A stretch of 64,000 nt of DNA from Sympetrum striolatum. Lineage: Eukaryota > Arthropoda > Insecta > Odonata > Libellulidae. The notes below the pieces were generated by a model, which did no database searches, was not told the DNA's origin, and saw only the letters and a list, made by a program, of their open reading frames with translations. Of the stretch, positions 24,406-35,359 are shown piece after piece (position 1 is the first letter of the stretch; every line of letters starts with the position of its first letter). The DNA is taken from positions 30,843,849 to 30,907,848 of the forward strand of contig OX388345.1 in NCBI GenBank assembly GCA_947579665.1. Direction: 5' to 3'. The position numbers were made by a program, and so were the translations under genes.

Positions 24406-24913
24406 ATGGTGTATGTAAACTCAAGTAAGTTATGTTTTTAGGCTTTGTCCTTTAGCTGATGTTTTTTATAACTCTAATGTAACCATTTTAAATCACCAGG
24501 AGGTGAAATCTGCGAATCCCGTCCATGGGGACTTTCCTTATTCACAGATTGGTTTTGGGGAGTCCTGAACTTCATATATATGTTGTAAGTTGAAAAATAG
24601 GTTAAGTTTAATGTTAGGTAGTCACGAAAACCTTTTAAGAGTTTTTTTATTAGTTTCAGGACGTTATTCAATCCCGGATACAATAAGTTAGGGAATCAAT
24701 ACTCGAGGGATTATCGACCTGGACCAAGGTAAATTAATGTCTTAGGTGTTTGCTTTCTATCGTGTCAAGATTTAGTTAGGTATATTAATTCGCCTTGAAA
24801 TATTTTTTCGCTTTACCAGGCCTCCTCGTCCACCATCGAGAAGACCCGGAGGATTTGGAACTATCTCTAGCTGCGATGGACCGCCGATGATGGGTGGTGG
24901 ATGAGCCCGTTAA
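24406..24913 (+). CDS. SELENOK: Selenoprotein K, four exons, UGA = selenocysteine
   Basis: Coding exons are 24406-24424, 24500-24584, 24660-24728 and 24820-24913, all with GT-AG introns (75, 75 and 91 bp) and matching phases. The product has 88 residues. It begins MVYVNS, has PW then a membrane segment (about residues 18-38, including TDWFWGVLNF), an Arg/Pro/Gly-rich cytosolic tail (RPPRPPSRRPGGFG), and ends CDGPPMMGGG-Sec-A-R. Sec is UGA at 24902-24904 (residue 86) with UAA at 24911. In vertebrate SelK the Sec is likewise third from the end, after a similar PPMAGG motif, and the start is MVYVSNG, so the identification is strong. SelK is a small ER membrane protein; known roles are in ER-associated degradation (p97 recruitment) and in DHHC6-dependent palmitoylation. 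A standard gene finder would truncate it at UGA. Decoding needs a 3' SECIS element, which I could place only tentatively. Confidence 0.92.
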
Positions 24914-24919
24914 AGCCCT

Positions 24920-24948
24920 ACTTCCTTGATTCGTATAGAATCGGAAGT
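24920..24948 (+). promoter_or_regulatory. Stem-loop just 3' of the Sec UGA (possible Sec redefinition element)
   Basis: ACTTCC (24920-24925) pairs with GGAAGT (24943-24948) and GATTC (24928-24932) with GAATC (24938-24942), around the loop GTATA, with a TT bulge. The 11-bp hairpin begins 15 nt after the UGA codon. Some selenoprotein mRNAs carry stem-loops just after UGA that enhance readthrough; that role here is inference. Confidence 0.4.
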
Positions 24949-24970
24949 TGGGCGTGTTCACTTTCCACTA

Positions 24971-25037
24971 TTTCCAGGCATGAATCCACCTTCATTTAAT
25001 CCGTAATATTCTATGACACTAGCTTCATGCCTGGAAA
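24971..25037 (+). repeat. 14-bp perfect stem-loop in SelK 3' UTR
   Basis: TTTCCAGGCATGAA (24971-24984) and TTCATGCCTGGAAA (25024-25037) pair perfectly across a 39-nt loop. It sits 58 nt after the stop codon. It contains an ATGA but lacks the opposite GA quartet at the right distance, so I do not call it a SECIS. It may be a UTR structure. Confidence 0.6.
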
Positions 25038-25633
25038 GGCTCTATTCACAATTTATTCTACTTGGAGTTATCTCTGGCATTGTAATCACCGTTTATTATT
25101 ATCTTCAGGCTTCTTGTCTTGCCACTCTGTATCGAAGTAAGAAGTGTTATTACAATGACTAAGGATACCCTCGTATGACGCATTCACTCATAAACTTGTT
25201 TCAAGTGGAGTAGTGCCGATGATGTAGAATATTTGTGAGAGAGGTGGAAAGTTTTTCTCTTGTAATTGTTAAACAATGATTTATGGCTTCAATTCCATTT
25301 GATATTGGGAAATTCCCTTACTGACTGACATATGAAGAAGTGAGAAGCAAATTCCTTAGTATCTTATGGATACAAAATTTTTTTATCTCATTCCATTGAT
25401 TAAATTTGTCCGATTGAAATGTTTGCACAAAATTTTTCCTAACAAACTTAAACAACATCTGTTATAGCCAGCAAAGTGTCAGTTGTCATAAAAAGAAACT
25501 CTTTATTTACTATTAATTTTCTGCACTTAGAGGAACATCTTTTTATTACAGTTTCATTAATAAACTGCAAATATAATATATGGTAAAATTTGTATCTAAA
25601 ATCTTATTACTTGCATTATATTAACTGTAGCAC

Positions 25634-25682
25634 TGAATAATTGTGATTGGACATTTTAAAAGCTTCAGGATATATTTATTTA
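25634..25682 (+). promoter_or_regulatory. Tentative SECIS element for selenoprotein K
   Basis: Helix I TGAATAA/TTATTTA (25634-25640 with 25676-25682) is followed by GTGAT (25643-25647), a short helix II, AA in the apical loop (25658-25659, 10 nt after the quartet) and GGAT (25668-25671). The spacing of the UGAN, AA and NGAN elements fits the SECIS core. Helix II is only about 5 bp with a bulge, the region is AT-rich, and a comparably weak alternative exists at about 25274-25310. Treat it as a candidate only. Confidence 0.2.
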
Positions 25683-25689
25683 TACATGC

Positions 25690-28470
25690 AATAAAATTCC
25701 AAGTATCTAACTACATTATGTGTGTGTTTGATTAAGATATATTTCCTATCATACTAAGACATTAAGGATTCCCTTTCTCTGTATTTTAATTATATACTGC
25801 TCTGCGTTTCTTAAGATGTAAATATGTTTAGGTGTTAATGCATAATTTAAAATACTTATGAGTAACAGTTTAATAATAATTTACTATTTAATTAGTAACA
25901 TCTCCAGTAGAAACAAATTGCTTTAAGGAAAACGAGAATTTTTTACTGTTATTATTTAACATAGAAAACAATAGAAGTTGGAAATGTATCAAGCAGCTAT
26001 TGGGTTGATTGTTTAATTGCACAATGGATTAAATATTTTGTGATAAGGGTACCTCAATGCATATTATAGATTAACTACTGTGATTCCTTATAATAACATT
26101 ACTTTTCCATGTTCAGTTCAATAGATAACAATGGTTTTTGTAGAATACATAAGGACTATCTACAGGCAAGATTGAAGTAGTAGCATGTAAACTAGCATTT
26201 ATCGTTCTCCATTTGTATTAATAATAAGAGGTGATGTAATAGTAGATAAAATTTGAATAGGTGTGATGAAATTATATTTAAACTTTTCTTTTATAGGTTA
26301 ATTTGATTTCTATTCATGAAAAGGTAAATTACTGCCACTATTTGATGCCTTGCATGCATTTTTAAGTCACATGAATCATTATAATTTAAGAGTACTATGA
26401 TGATGTCATGAATTAAAATTACTGCTGCTACATAAAAAATTTCGTATGATTTTTCCTTATGCAGATTGCAAAAGAAACTAGAAGTACCATATGATTTCCT
26501 AGTGTACACTTCTAATAACAATACTTTAGCTCATTACTGGAAATTAAGATGTGTTTAAGTCTTAACTTTGTGATACGTATGGCTGTCTTTCCTTAATGTG
26601 AAGTAATAAATTCTAAAGTTAGAACAATGTCCTTGGAGCTGAACCTTTTATGTATCCAATGCATTATATGTTCATAAACATAATCAGCTGTAACATAAAT
26701 TTTCATGAGATAGAATGTCATTATACAACTATGAATGTAACAATTTTCAAATTAAAGAATTAACTATGGTCCATGAAATCTACAAAATGATATTAATATT
26801 TAATAGCAAAGACTTTTTCGCTTCATACTAGATTGTTTGTGTTCATTAGAAAATTCACACCTTAAGGTTGATGGAAATTTGTCAGACCTTCACATTAACC
26901 TCTAACCATTATGAAAGGGAAAATACCTGGGTGGAGTATTTTCTCTAACATTTAATACTGTATACCCATAGATTTTCAATGTTACCTGTAGAAAAAATTT
27001 AAAACAATAATGAGAGAATCTTCATCTTTAAATTATCATAAATATACTTAGAACTGCCAGGAAATGAATTTTCATTATTATGAATTGAATAGGAAATGAA
27101 TTATAAGTGATAGCAAAAGATTTCGCTATCACTGATCCTTCAATTACAATAAAGGCAACTGAAATAATCCTTAATGACATACTTATCACTTGAGAGATCA
27201 ATGGGCTTTTCAAATTCCTTTTACTCTCTTAGTATCATAAATATCATAGAACATCTTAATTTAATAGAAGTTGACATAATTCATGGATTGATATCTCAGT
27301 GTACTGCATACATTTTTCAAAAAGTGAGATATTGAACAAAGATAAGTTGATGATTTGTAAATTCAACTTATTTTGAATGAAAGTGCCAAATTAAACATTT
27401 TGGAGCCTTCGACAGCTTGGTATTCATCCTGATTTTATTGTGAGTATGATACTTTTGTTTGGACTGATTAATTGACAATGAAATGATCATAATATAATTT
27501 GATAATATTGGAGTTTACTTGGAAATTTGAACAGGCACTGTAATGCAGTTGTGGTTATTTATTGTCTGAATTTAGGATCTAACAACATTTTCCTTGTAGA
27601 AGCTCTTTTTCCATCAGTGCTTGAAGAGAATTGTGCATTTTCAGCAGGTGTACATAAATCCCATTTTTGATGGAATGGGAGACATTTCCTCAGCAATTAT
27701 GAATGTCTGTCTATAAGAAAATGCTCAGCTTTATAGAAATATGCTGGACATTTTTCCTTCTTGGTTTGCTAAACTGAGTTTTCTGTAAGATCTCAATGAA
27801 ATGCTTTCACCTTCCAAAAATTCTTCCAAAACTCCTTCAAAGCTCCTTTCTTAGATTTTAAATGTCATTTTTTTCATACCTTATCTACATTAAGTTCTAA
27901 AATGTTAATGTTCAGAACAAGTAGTAATTTAATCACAAAACTATTTCTTTCTATATAATAATTATTGTGTTCTTTTAGTTTGTTGATTTCTTTAGTATCT
28001 CAGATTCAATCACATGGGATTCATATTTTTAATCTTTCTTTTAACCTTTCAATTCTGTGCTAACTTTTCAAACATGTATGTCATGATAATGGGAGGTCAA
28101 ACATTGGGCCATCTATTGCTTGATTTCAAGACATAATGTAGTGGACCGCTTTTTAACATTTATTCTAGTACTACATGTAAACCAAACATGAGCTCAATGA
28201 AAAGTTTGGTTTTCTAGAGACAATGTGCCTGTAATGAGTTACCGAAATGGTGAGATCAGGGTAGAGGAGTGAGTTCTATACATCCTATGAGGATGCAAAG
28301 CATCTTGTTGAGTTTTGTTTTGCTTTTGGTTGTTACTATTTCAAGCTTTCATCACCTTCTGTGGACATTTATAGATATGTATCAAGATTTATCTCTATTC
28401 TGAGTTACGAAGTATGATTTTTCAATCTAAATAAAAACACAGTGGAAAATTCTTTTCCATGATTATATTT
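25690..28470. other. Intergenic, nothing recognised
   Basis: AT-rich sequence downstream of selenoprotein K with no exon-like or repeat structure that I can support. Confidence 0.35.
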
Positions 28471-28818
28471 TTCTTTGTTATTTTTCATTTACATAGTACT
28501 TATTTTGCATTCCAAATAAAATGTTTAAATGGGGAAAGTATTGCATTCAATTCTTAATTCGACAATTTTTCATGTAAAAGGGATAACAAACTTCAGGACA
28601 GTAATAGTAGCAATCTGCTCAGAATTCTTAAGAGGCAATTGGCTGAAAGCCTGTATTTTCCCACCTCATATATATTCTTTGTTATTTTTAATTTACATAG
28701 TACTTATTTTGCATTCCAAATAAAATGTTTAAATGGGGAAAGTATTGCATTCAATTCTTAATTCAACACTTTTTCTTGTAAAAGGGATAACAAACTTCAG
28801 GACAGTAATAGTAGCAAT
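28471..28818 (+). repeat. Recent direct duplication, 204-bp period
   Basis: Copy 1 (28471-28614) and copy 2 (28675-28818) are each 144 bp and nearly identical, with only a few substitutions, separated by a 60-bp spacer. Both run from TTTGTTATTTTT through GCATTCCAAATAAAATG to GACAGTAATAGTAGCAAT. The high identity in otherwise ordinary AT-rich DNA implies a recent local duplication. No coding potential is seen. Confidence 0.9.
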
Positions 28819-28829
28819 AATCTCTGTAA

Positions 28830-29535
28830 CTGTTTAATATTCGATTGTATGATACATTCTACAAGCTTTTCCCAAAAAATGACTATAACAAGATTATATA
28901 TTCAAATTTTAGTGATTTCATCATACTAAATTAAAATGTATCAAAAGAAAGTATGGTTTTACTTGACTGGAGAAAATTCGAACAAAAAATTGCCTCTTTA
29001 AACATCCTTTCACAATTTATAAGAAATAAATATTTTGCTATGCCTAAGTTTGGATTGATTTACATATTTGTTTCATGTAAAGTAACTCAGAGATAAATAA
29101 TTAATATTGAAATAAACTATTTTCCATTGATATGCAGCCTTCCCTTTACTGTGTACATCATTGAGATAAAATTTTACCTGTACTTAATTATTTTCAACTG
29201 TTTCTCATTAGAGCTGGTTTTTTGGCAAACTGTGTAAAGGGCAATTCACATTCAATATTTAGAACCACTTATCTCTGCTGGGAATTTCTCTTGCCCTCTT
29301 TCAACCTTGAATTACAGTTGCATTATCCTAAAGAGTGACTAAAAAAGGGTGCAGCTCAGTTACATTTGTAAAAATTGGCCAAAGGGAAAGTTTTGAGGGA
29401 TCGCTAATTTTATAGCTAGTTATTTTGCTTACTTCCGTTCAACAATGTCCAGCTTTTCCATAAGAAGGTGATCCTCTTCCATGGTTCATTTTCTCTGTAG
29501 TTAACTTTCTTTGCTACGCCCATGAACTTTTTATC
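28830..29535. other. Intergenic, nothing recognised
   Basis: AT-rich sequence between two repeat blocks; nothing supportable. Confidence 0.3.
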
Positions 29536-29544
29536 TATATTTTT

Positions 29545-30150
29545 ACTTTCTCTCTATACATAGTATAGAGAAAGTATTGTATTCGCAAAAAAATTCGACC
29601 TCCAGATTTCAACAGAAATAGATGTTTTGGGGCCCATAAAGTTTGTTTTCGATATTATCCCAAACATGTCTGTCTGTCTGTGGTAAAAACGTTTGTAGGC
29701 GCTCTATCTTGAAAATTGATTATCCGATCATTTCCAAAATTCATATTTAGTATTCTCCTAACAATGCCAAGAGTTGTTTAGTTTTTTATGAATACCGCTT
29801 AACCGGAAGTTGCGGTTTATCCGGAACAAAAGTTTGTTTCTTAAATATCTCTGTCAGAATGCAATTAAGGTATATACAATTATTTACAAAAGTTATAGAT
29901 AATGTACTTTACTACAACTTTTGAATGAAACATTTTTTCGTAACACTGATTGTTTAGGAGTTATTCTTCAATAATGGTTAACCGGAAGTTGTTGTTTATC
30001 CAGAAATGGAAGTTTTTCATACATATCTCGGTCAGAATGCAATGTAGGTATATACAATTATGTACTAAAATTATAGATAATGTGTTTTACTTCAACTTTT
30101 GTATGAAACATTTTTCTGTAACACTCATTGTTTTGGAGTTATTTATATAT
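29545..30150. repeat. Repeat block: small palindrome plus 179-bp tandem repeat
   Basis: The block opens with a palindrome (ACTTTCTCTCTATAC against TATAGAGAAAGT, 29545-29575) and then a short (TCTG)n run near 29665. From 29801 a unit starting AACCGGAAGTTG recurs at 29980, giving a 179-bp period with two diverged copies. Each copy includes GTCAGAATGCAAT, GGTATATACAATTAT and TTATAGATAATGT. It looks like a decayed dispersed repeat of unknown class. Confidence 0.75.
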
Positions 30151-30159
30151 TACCGGCAT

Positions 30160-31202
30160 AGGTTTCTGTTTTCAATGAATATGGAGAAAGTCATGTGTTG
30201 GCCTCATCAGATTTTTTCACATCATTATCCCCATATATCCCTTTGATTGAATAGATGGGAAATAAACATGGAAAATGTATAAGTGATATTTCATTGGAGA
30301 AACTAACTTATGGTGAAAGATTCAAACCACAACACTTATGAAAACATCATTCATAGAATTTTCATTCATTTTCCAAAACATTACAATTATTCAGTCAATC
30401 CACCAACCATTTTTTCAAACATATATTACTGTAGGTATATGGAAATATTCTCGTGCAATAAGTCGTGTCTCATGCTCCTTCATAGATCAGTTCTCTGAAA
30501 CGACTGCTCAGCTCATGCTTTCATTTACTCTGTTTGCTGCTGCTTCTTTATGGTAATAAATTCTTTGTCCTTCCTCTTAAAAGAACGGCATATCACGTTT
30601 CAATTAGAGTGGTGTGGTGAGCTGAGTGGAGGTGGCCCTTGAAATTTCCATTCATTTCTCAGGCAGGAATTCGATTAAATTGCGATTGCTCTTGAGCGTC
30701 AATACATCAATTTCAAATGTATTTAAGATTAAAATTCAGAAAAAAATCACTTAATTACTAATTAAAAATAGATCGGCAAAATTACCTGCGATAAAACGAT
30801 CGGCTAGTCTAGGCGACTGAAAATTATATAGAGAACCGATTTCATCGTCTAAATACGCATTTGTTTTGTATTTTCTCAAGCATTTACGTTTATTAGGCCG
30901 AGACAGGAAAACGTTTTCTTATGAATATTTCCGTATCAATTTTTATTAAGAAAATTAGCTGGTATATACTCTTACGATCTTAAGTTAATAAAAAGAAATT
31001 TTGTTTGTATTTGGGTTAATTTTTCCTTAAAGTAATTCAAAAGATATTTGGAGTTAGTTTGTATACATATATTTATCAAAAAATTATACAGAATTCATTC
31101 AGGCTGCTTTCCAGCTTAGAAATTGAAACATTTCAACCAGTGTTGGTCGATGCTTGAAAGATCTCGTAATTCATTTTAAACATCAATTTCAACACACTTT
31201 TT
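30160..31202. other. Intergenic, nothing recognised
   Basis: Only short overlapping open frames; no supportable feature. Confidence 0.3.
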
Positions 31203-31396
31203 TCACTCGATCCTCCCATGAGACGGTGGACCAATTCGTGCCCATGCGAGGTCGGCAGCAATTAGAATGTCGAGTAAATACCAAAAGCAGGAGAAAACTA
31301 AAATAAACTCGATAGAGGGAGGACTCATCAAAATGCAGTCGGACCTCGATGTAGCATCACTGTCGGTTTCCTCTGACATTGGCACTAATTGTTCGG
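31203..31396 (-). CDS. Possible terminal exon with a membrane segment, unidentified
   Basis: On the minus strand a good acceptor (polypyrimidine then TTTTTTTCAG) precedes 63 codons ending in TGA. The peptide begins EQLVPMSEETDSDATSRSD and continues with a hydrophobic stretch of about 20 residues (FILVFSCFWYLLDILIA), then ends GPPSHGRIE. An acidic head and a single membrane-like segment give it protein-like character. I could not find a preceding exon of matching phase (phase 1 needed) between 31.4 and 34.6 kb. It may be a real last exon of a gene with a long intron, or chance. Confidence 0.3.
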
Positions 31397-31409
31397 CTGA
31401 AAAAAAGAC

Positions 31410-34400
31410 CATAAGAACGTAAGAAATACATTAAGTAATTATTTGAGAATTTTAATAGAAATTCGAGCTAAATCTGCTTCTCAAAAAATAGTAAGATCGA
31501 GTACTAACTGAAAAACGATGTATATTTTGCTAATAGATTAATTTTATTTCAACTTGAATTATTAATATTAGCATCTTTCTTACAACAAACGAAAACATAA
31601 TACTTCATTTCTTACTAATTTACTTTTCGAGCTGAAATTTACGAAAACAAAGAGCTTTCAAGTAAGAAAAATGTCCGTGATTCGGGATGAGTTTGAATGA
31701 ATATTATTTGACTTTACAATGCGGGTTTATAGGTATAAATTTGCGATCACTTATTCATCTCAAAGGAAGAAAAATTTATATGAATTGATTTTGTTTTGAA
31801 GTTAAATATTCAACGTCTTGGTCAGGGGTTCTCTACTATCCCCGACCCTACTTCTGTAACATTTTTAAATTTTAACACCCGTTTTCTCATCAAAACGTTT
31901 CATGTAATCAATGTATCTAAACATGAGTTAAAATCTTATTTATCATAATATCTCGATCAAAAATTCCATCCATTCCATTAGTATCAGTTAATCTTTAGTA
32001 AAATATCTACAATTTGATCTATTTGTATCAGTCGTGCGCAGCACAGGCTAAAAAGTTTCAGTGTAGAATATACCTATATGGCACGATCGTGTGGATCGAA
32101 TTGCTGGTCACGATAGCTGTAGATGTAGCGCCGTTGGAACGGATGAAATTAATCGGTTCCGTGGTTCAGATTCTGTATTAGAATGAAATCTGTATAAAAT
32201 ACGGTTATTTTACTGTAAAATTCGGATTCTATATCTTATTTCTGTCTTTTTTTCGCACTTAATGCGTCTATATTATTCGAGAAGCAATTTAAGTTTACGC
32301 TCATTTGAGGCGTCTTATAGAAAAGAATTATGGAGTAGATAGAAAAGTATCCTCTGTTTCATTTGGATGTAATGAATGGAGAAAATTTGTACACTAGTGT
32401 TTATTACCATCAAATGACTAACTGAGCCTTATTTTAATGTCGGAGAAGCATTTAGCCCGAAGACAGGTTTGAGCCCCCCCTTTTCTTCCATCAACTATTA
32501 GCGCTTTTGGAGTGGAAATAAGGCCTACAAGGTAAGCTGAGGGGTATGAAAGATTGGTTTTACTTTCCTCGTTAGGACATAAAGCTAGGAATGGGAAATC
32601 TTTACGTAATTGCTGCACAACTATCCTTCTCATTGGATTCTATAATGAAAAACCGAAATGAATGTCCTAAATCAGCATCATTCTCTTCTCAGTAGCTTTT
32701 ATATTATCACTGGAATGAAAACCACATGTTTTATGTTATTTATATAATTTGTCTGTTTTCTATAATTTCACAAAAAAGGCTCATGAAAAACACACATCAA
32801 GATATAGTAGTATGAACGCTATTCTTCTATTTGATCTTTTTTATATTGCGGAAAATTAATCGTGTTAAAATTTTAGGAGTGAAAAGTGTAAAATAAACTA
32901 GTTATTAGTTCACAAAAACTTAATTCTTTTGAAGTAATAGGAGAGTTAAGAATATATACTTTTCGAACAAGTTATCCTACCATGAACGCTTATCAAGAAC
33001 GCTAAATAACCTTACATGATTAGTGGATAACAAATCATGTAAATGCTTTCTCAAGGTACTTGAAATTTCACATGTAGGTTACAACTATTTAATAGCGCTG
33101 TTTGAATCTTATTTTCCTACTGAAATTTTTATGTTTATTTAAGGTCTTTATGGAATCATTATGGTCATTTAATGCATATGCTGTATTGGTTGTAGATTAA
33201 TATGAAAATTATAGTTATTGACATTCTAGTCATTGTAATTTCTTGCTTACTGTAGTTGGAATAACTTGTTTTCTCAATTCATTTATTGTAGTTAATATTG
33301 TACATTGTTAACTTACCATTTTTTCGTATTTGCATATGCATAACTTAGTGATATGGTTTGACCTGATTGGTTACACAATGAATGTTGTGTAAGCTAACGT
33401 CGCCTCTAGACCTAGTGTCTTACCGCGGCGGAAGCGTATAATATCAAATTGATAAATAAATATTTTCATTAGTTCAGAGGCTTTGAATGATAAGCCATAA
33501 TGCGACTAGGATGTGAGCGCAAGAAAAGAACGTGGGAAGCAATGAATCTCGCGTTAGGTAACTCTTCCATGTTTCTTCACTGCAGACTCCGTCACAAATA
33601 TAAACGTTTTCCACATCCTCGTTTTTTCATATCCTCCCCCGAAGTGGATCGCATTCTTCCTTCCGAGACGATCGAATCGATGGATGCGAATCCGCCTTTA
33701 CGATAGCGCGTGCTCCAGTTTTATCTTCTTGATGACCTTGTTCGCACAACACTCAGCACCTTCAATGGGCGGATTAATGAGGCGTTGCAAGGATTCTATA
33801 ATCCGTCCGCATACTAAAGTTCCATACGACTTAAACAGTCACTACGCTTATGAAATTGGGAGGGCGTTTTATGCTCCAGAAAGCGTTTCACAGATGAGAG
33901 CGCTCGTCTTCAGTCAGAGGTAGCGATATCGCAAGTAAAGGGCGGGGACGTGCGATTTTTTTCCGCGTGGGAACGTGGGAAACTTGAATGTTACCTCTTC
34001 GGGAATGTGTGTCGAAAGATGTAAGGGTTTTGTACTGAGGTATTCTCGTCGGAACCTCCCAATCGATTCCCGAGAAAGCCTGACGGGAAAGGTGGTGAAA
34101 TATCTCAATCGGTAACGCTTACTTACGAGTATAAATAAGGGGCGTAAATAGATTGAGAGTAATTATGAAGACGTTCGCATCACTTACAAAGGAAACAGGT
34201 TCAGTTACGTTTTACCGAGGCTTTTGTGTAAGTGTTGCGAGGGTTCATTACCTGCAATTTTTTTTGATATTTTCGTATAAAAAGTTTTATTAGTGAAGAT
34301 ATATTTTGAAATAATTTGCGAGGAAAGAAGTACTCTTATCAATGGTATATACGAAAAGATATATAAATAATTATCCCTAAATATCGTCAGGTGGTATTAA

Positions 34401-34620
34401 GTGAATCGATAAATATTCATACTCGAGTAATTTTATTAGTATAGCAAATAATTTAAATCTTCTTCGTGACTAATTCTTTTAAGTTAATAGGAAAGATGTA
34501 CTCTTTTAAATTGTGTATATGAATAATAATACAAATAATTACACCAAAATCTAGACTGACGATACTTTATTTTATGTTGGTAATACATAAAATTCACTGT
34601 GAAAAAATTACATTTAACAT
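31410..34620. other. Intergenic, mostly unrecognised
   Basis: AT-rich DNA with two GC-richer patches (about 32030-32150 and 33480-34110). The first contains an exon-like string with splice-like ends, but every frame across it contains a stop. The second holds short frames on both strands without a recognisable domain. I support no gene. Confidence 0.3.
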
Positions 34621-34670
34621 AAATTAAACGACCGGTTTCGAACTAACTTTAGTTCTTATCAGCATCAATT
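34620..34670 (-). ncRNA. Degenerate hammerhead-ribozyme-like motif
   Basis: On the minus strand, CTGATAA (34662-34656) is followed by a perfect 6-bp stem II (GAACTA/TAGTTC, loop AAGT), then GAAAC-CG-GTC (34639-34630). The last part allows the minimal stem III of A-U and C-G with a 2-nt loop. Flanking AATTGATG and GTTTAATT can partly pair as stem I. The conserved CTGATGA carries A in place of the catalytic G8, so the motif is probably inactive. ACCGGTTTCGA-type motifs like this recur in arthropod Penelope-type repeats. Confidence 0.45.
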
Positions 34671-35170
34671 CAGATTTATTGTCAGTATGTGGTTTCGCGA
34701 AGTTAAGTATCCCCAGATCGATTTTATTAATTTATATTATTAGTGTTGTTAATGTCGGTTAAATATCTCTGAATAAAAAATATTTTAATAGTATAACTAT
34801 ACACATTATATATGGAATAGGGACAATTTCTTCGCCGTAAGATTAAATAATAATGATTAATATTGAAAAGAAATATACCTACCAAACGCTTAATCTAAAT
34901 CCTCGGGGACATCGGAAGGGGTGTCCAAAACCCTTAACAGTGTCCTTGGAGCAGCACGAACATCTTTCCGCATTCCCAGACGCAAAATAACTCATCTCTT
35001 CGTCACCTTTGTCTGCCGAAATAAAGAAAACCGCGTTTGCTTTTCCCTTCCCAACCTTCACCCATTTCGACTCCCGAGTATAATTATGAATGACGAATGA
35101 TCCCTCCACCGGCGCTGGAGAGTTTGTTTGCATGCATTAAACGACGGTGCAATTCCTTTGAATTGGCCAA

Positions 35171-35229
35171 GAGCACCTCCTCACCCCTCCCCTTTGTTTA
35201 TAATGAGGAGAGTATACGCGGAGGTGCTC
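35171..35229. promoter_or_regulatory. 10-bp inverted repeat upstream of gene A promoter
   Basis: GAGCACCTCC (35171-35180) and GGAGGTGCTC (35220-35229) are perfect reverse complements 39 bp apart, and end about 44 bp upstream of the TATA box. The position suggests a pair of oppositely oriented binding sites for one factor. That is inference. Confidence 0.4.
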
Positions 35230-35272
35230 CACAACGTAATTCCCGCGTCACGTTTCGCGTAGGGATGCGAGA

Positions 35273-35280
35273 TATATAAG
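35273..35280 (+). promoter_or_regulatory. TATA box of gene A
   Basis: TATATAAG lies 80 bp upstream of the gene A start codon, with an initiator-like CCATTCACG about 30 bp downstream near 35305. The spacing fits a strong TATA promoter, typical of highly expressed tissue-specific secretory or cuticle genes. Confidence 0.7.
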
Positions 35281-35359
35281 GGTCCTGGAGCAAGCACCGG
35301 TTATCCATTCACGCCATCTTCATCGTTTGGTGGAGAGGCGAATCAGGAGGCGAAAGAAC

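Noticed and set aside
24971..25037. Perfect 14-bp stem-loop as the SelK SECIS
   Set aside because: An ATGA is present, but no matching GA quartet and AA apical loop fall at the required distances.
32030..32160. Exon-like string with splice-like edges on the minus strand
   Set aside because: All three frames across the interval contain stops, and no partner exon in phase was found.
34879..35133. 84-codon minus-strand ORF with a Cys cluster upstream of gene A
   Set aside because: It overlaps the GC-richer promoter region of gene A. It has no recognised domain, and its donor-like end alone is weak evidence. A shadow of promoter composition is more likely.
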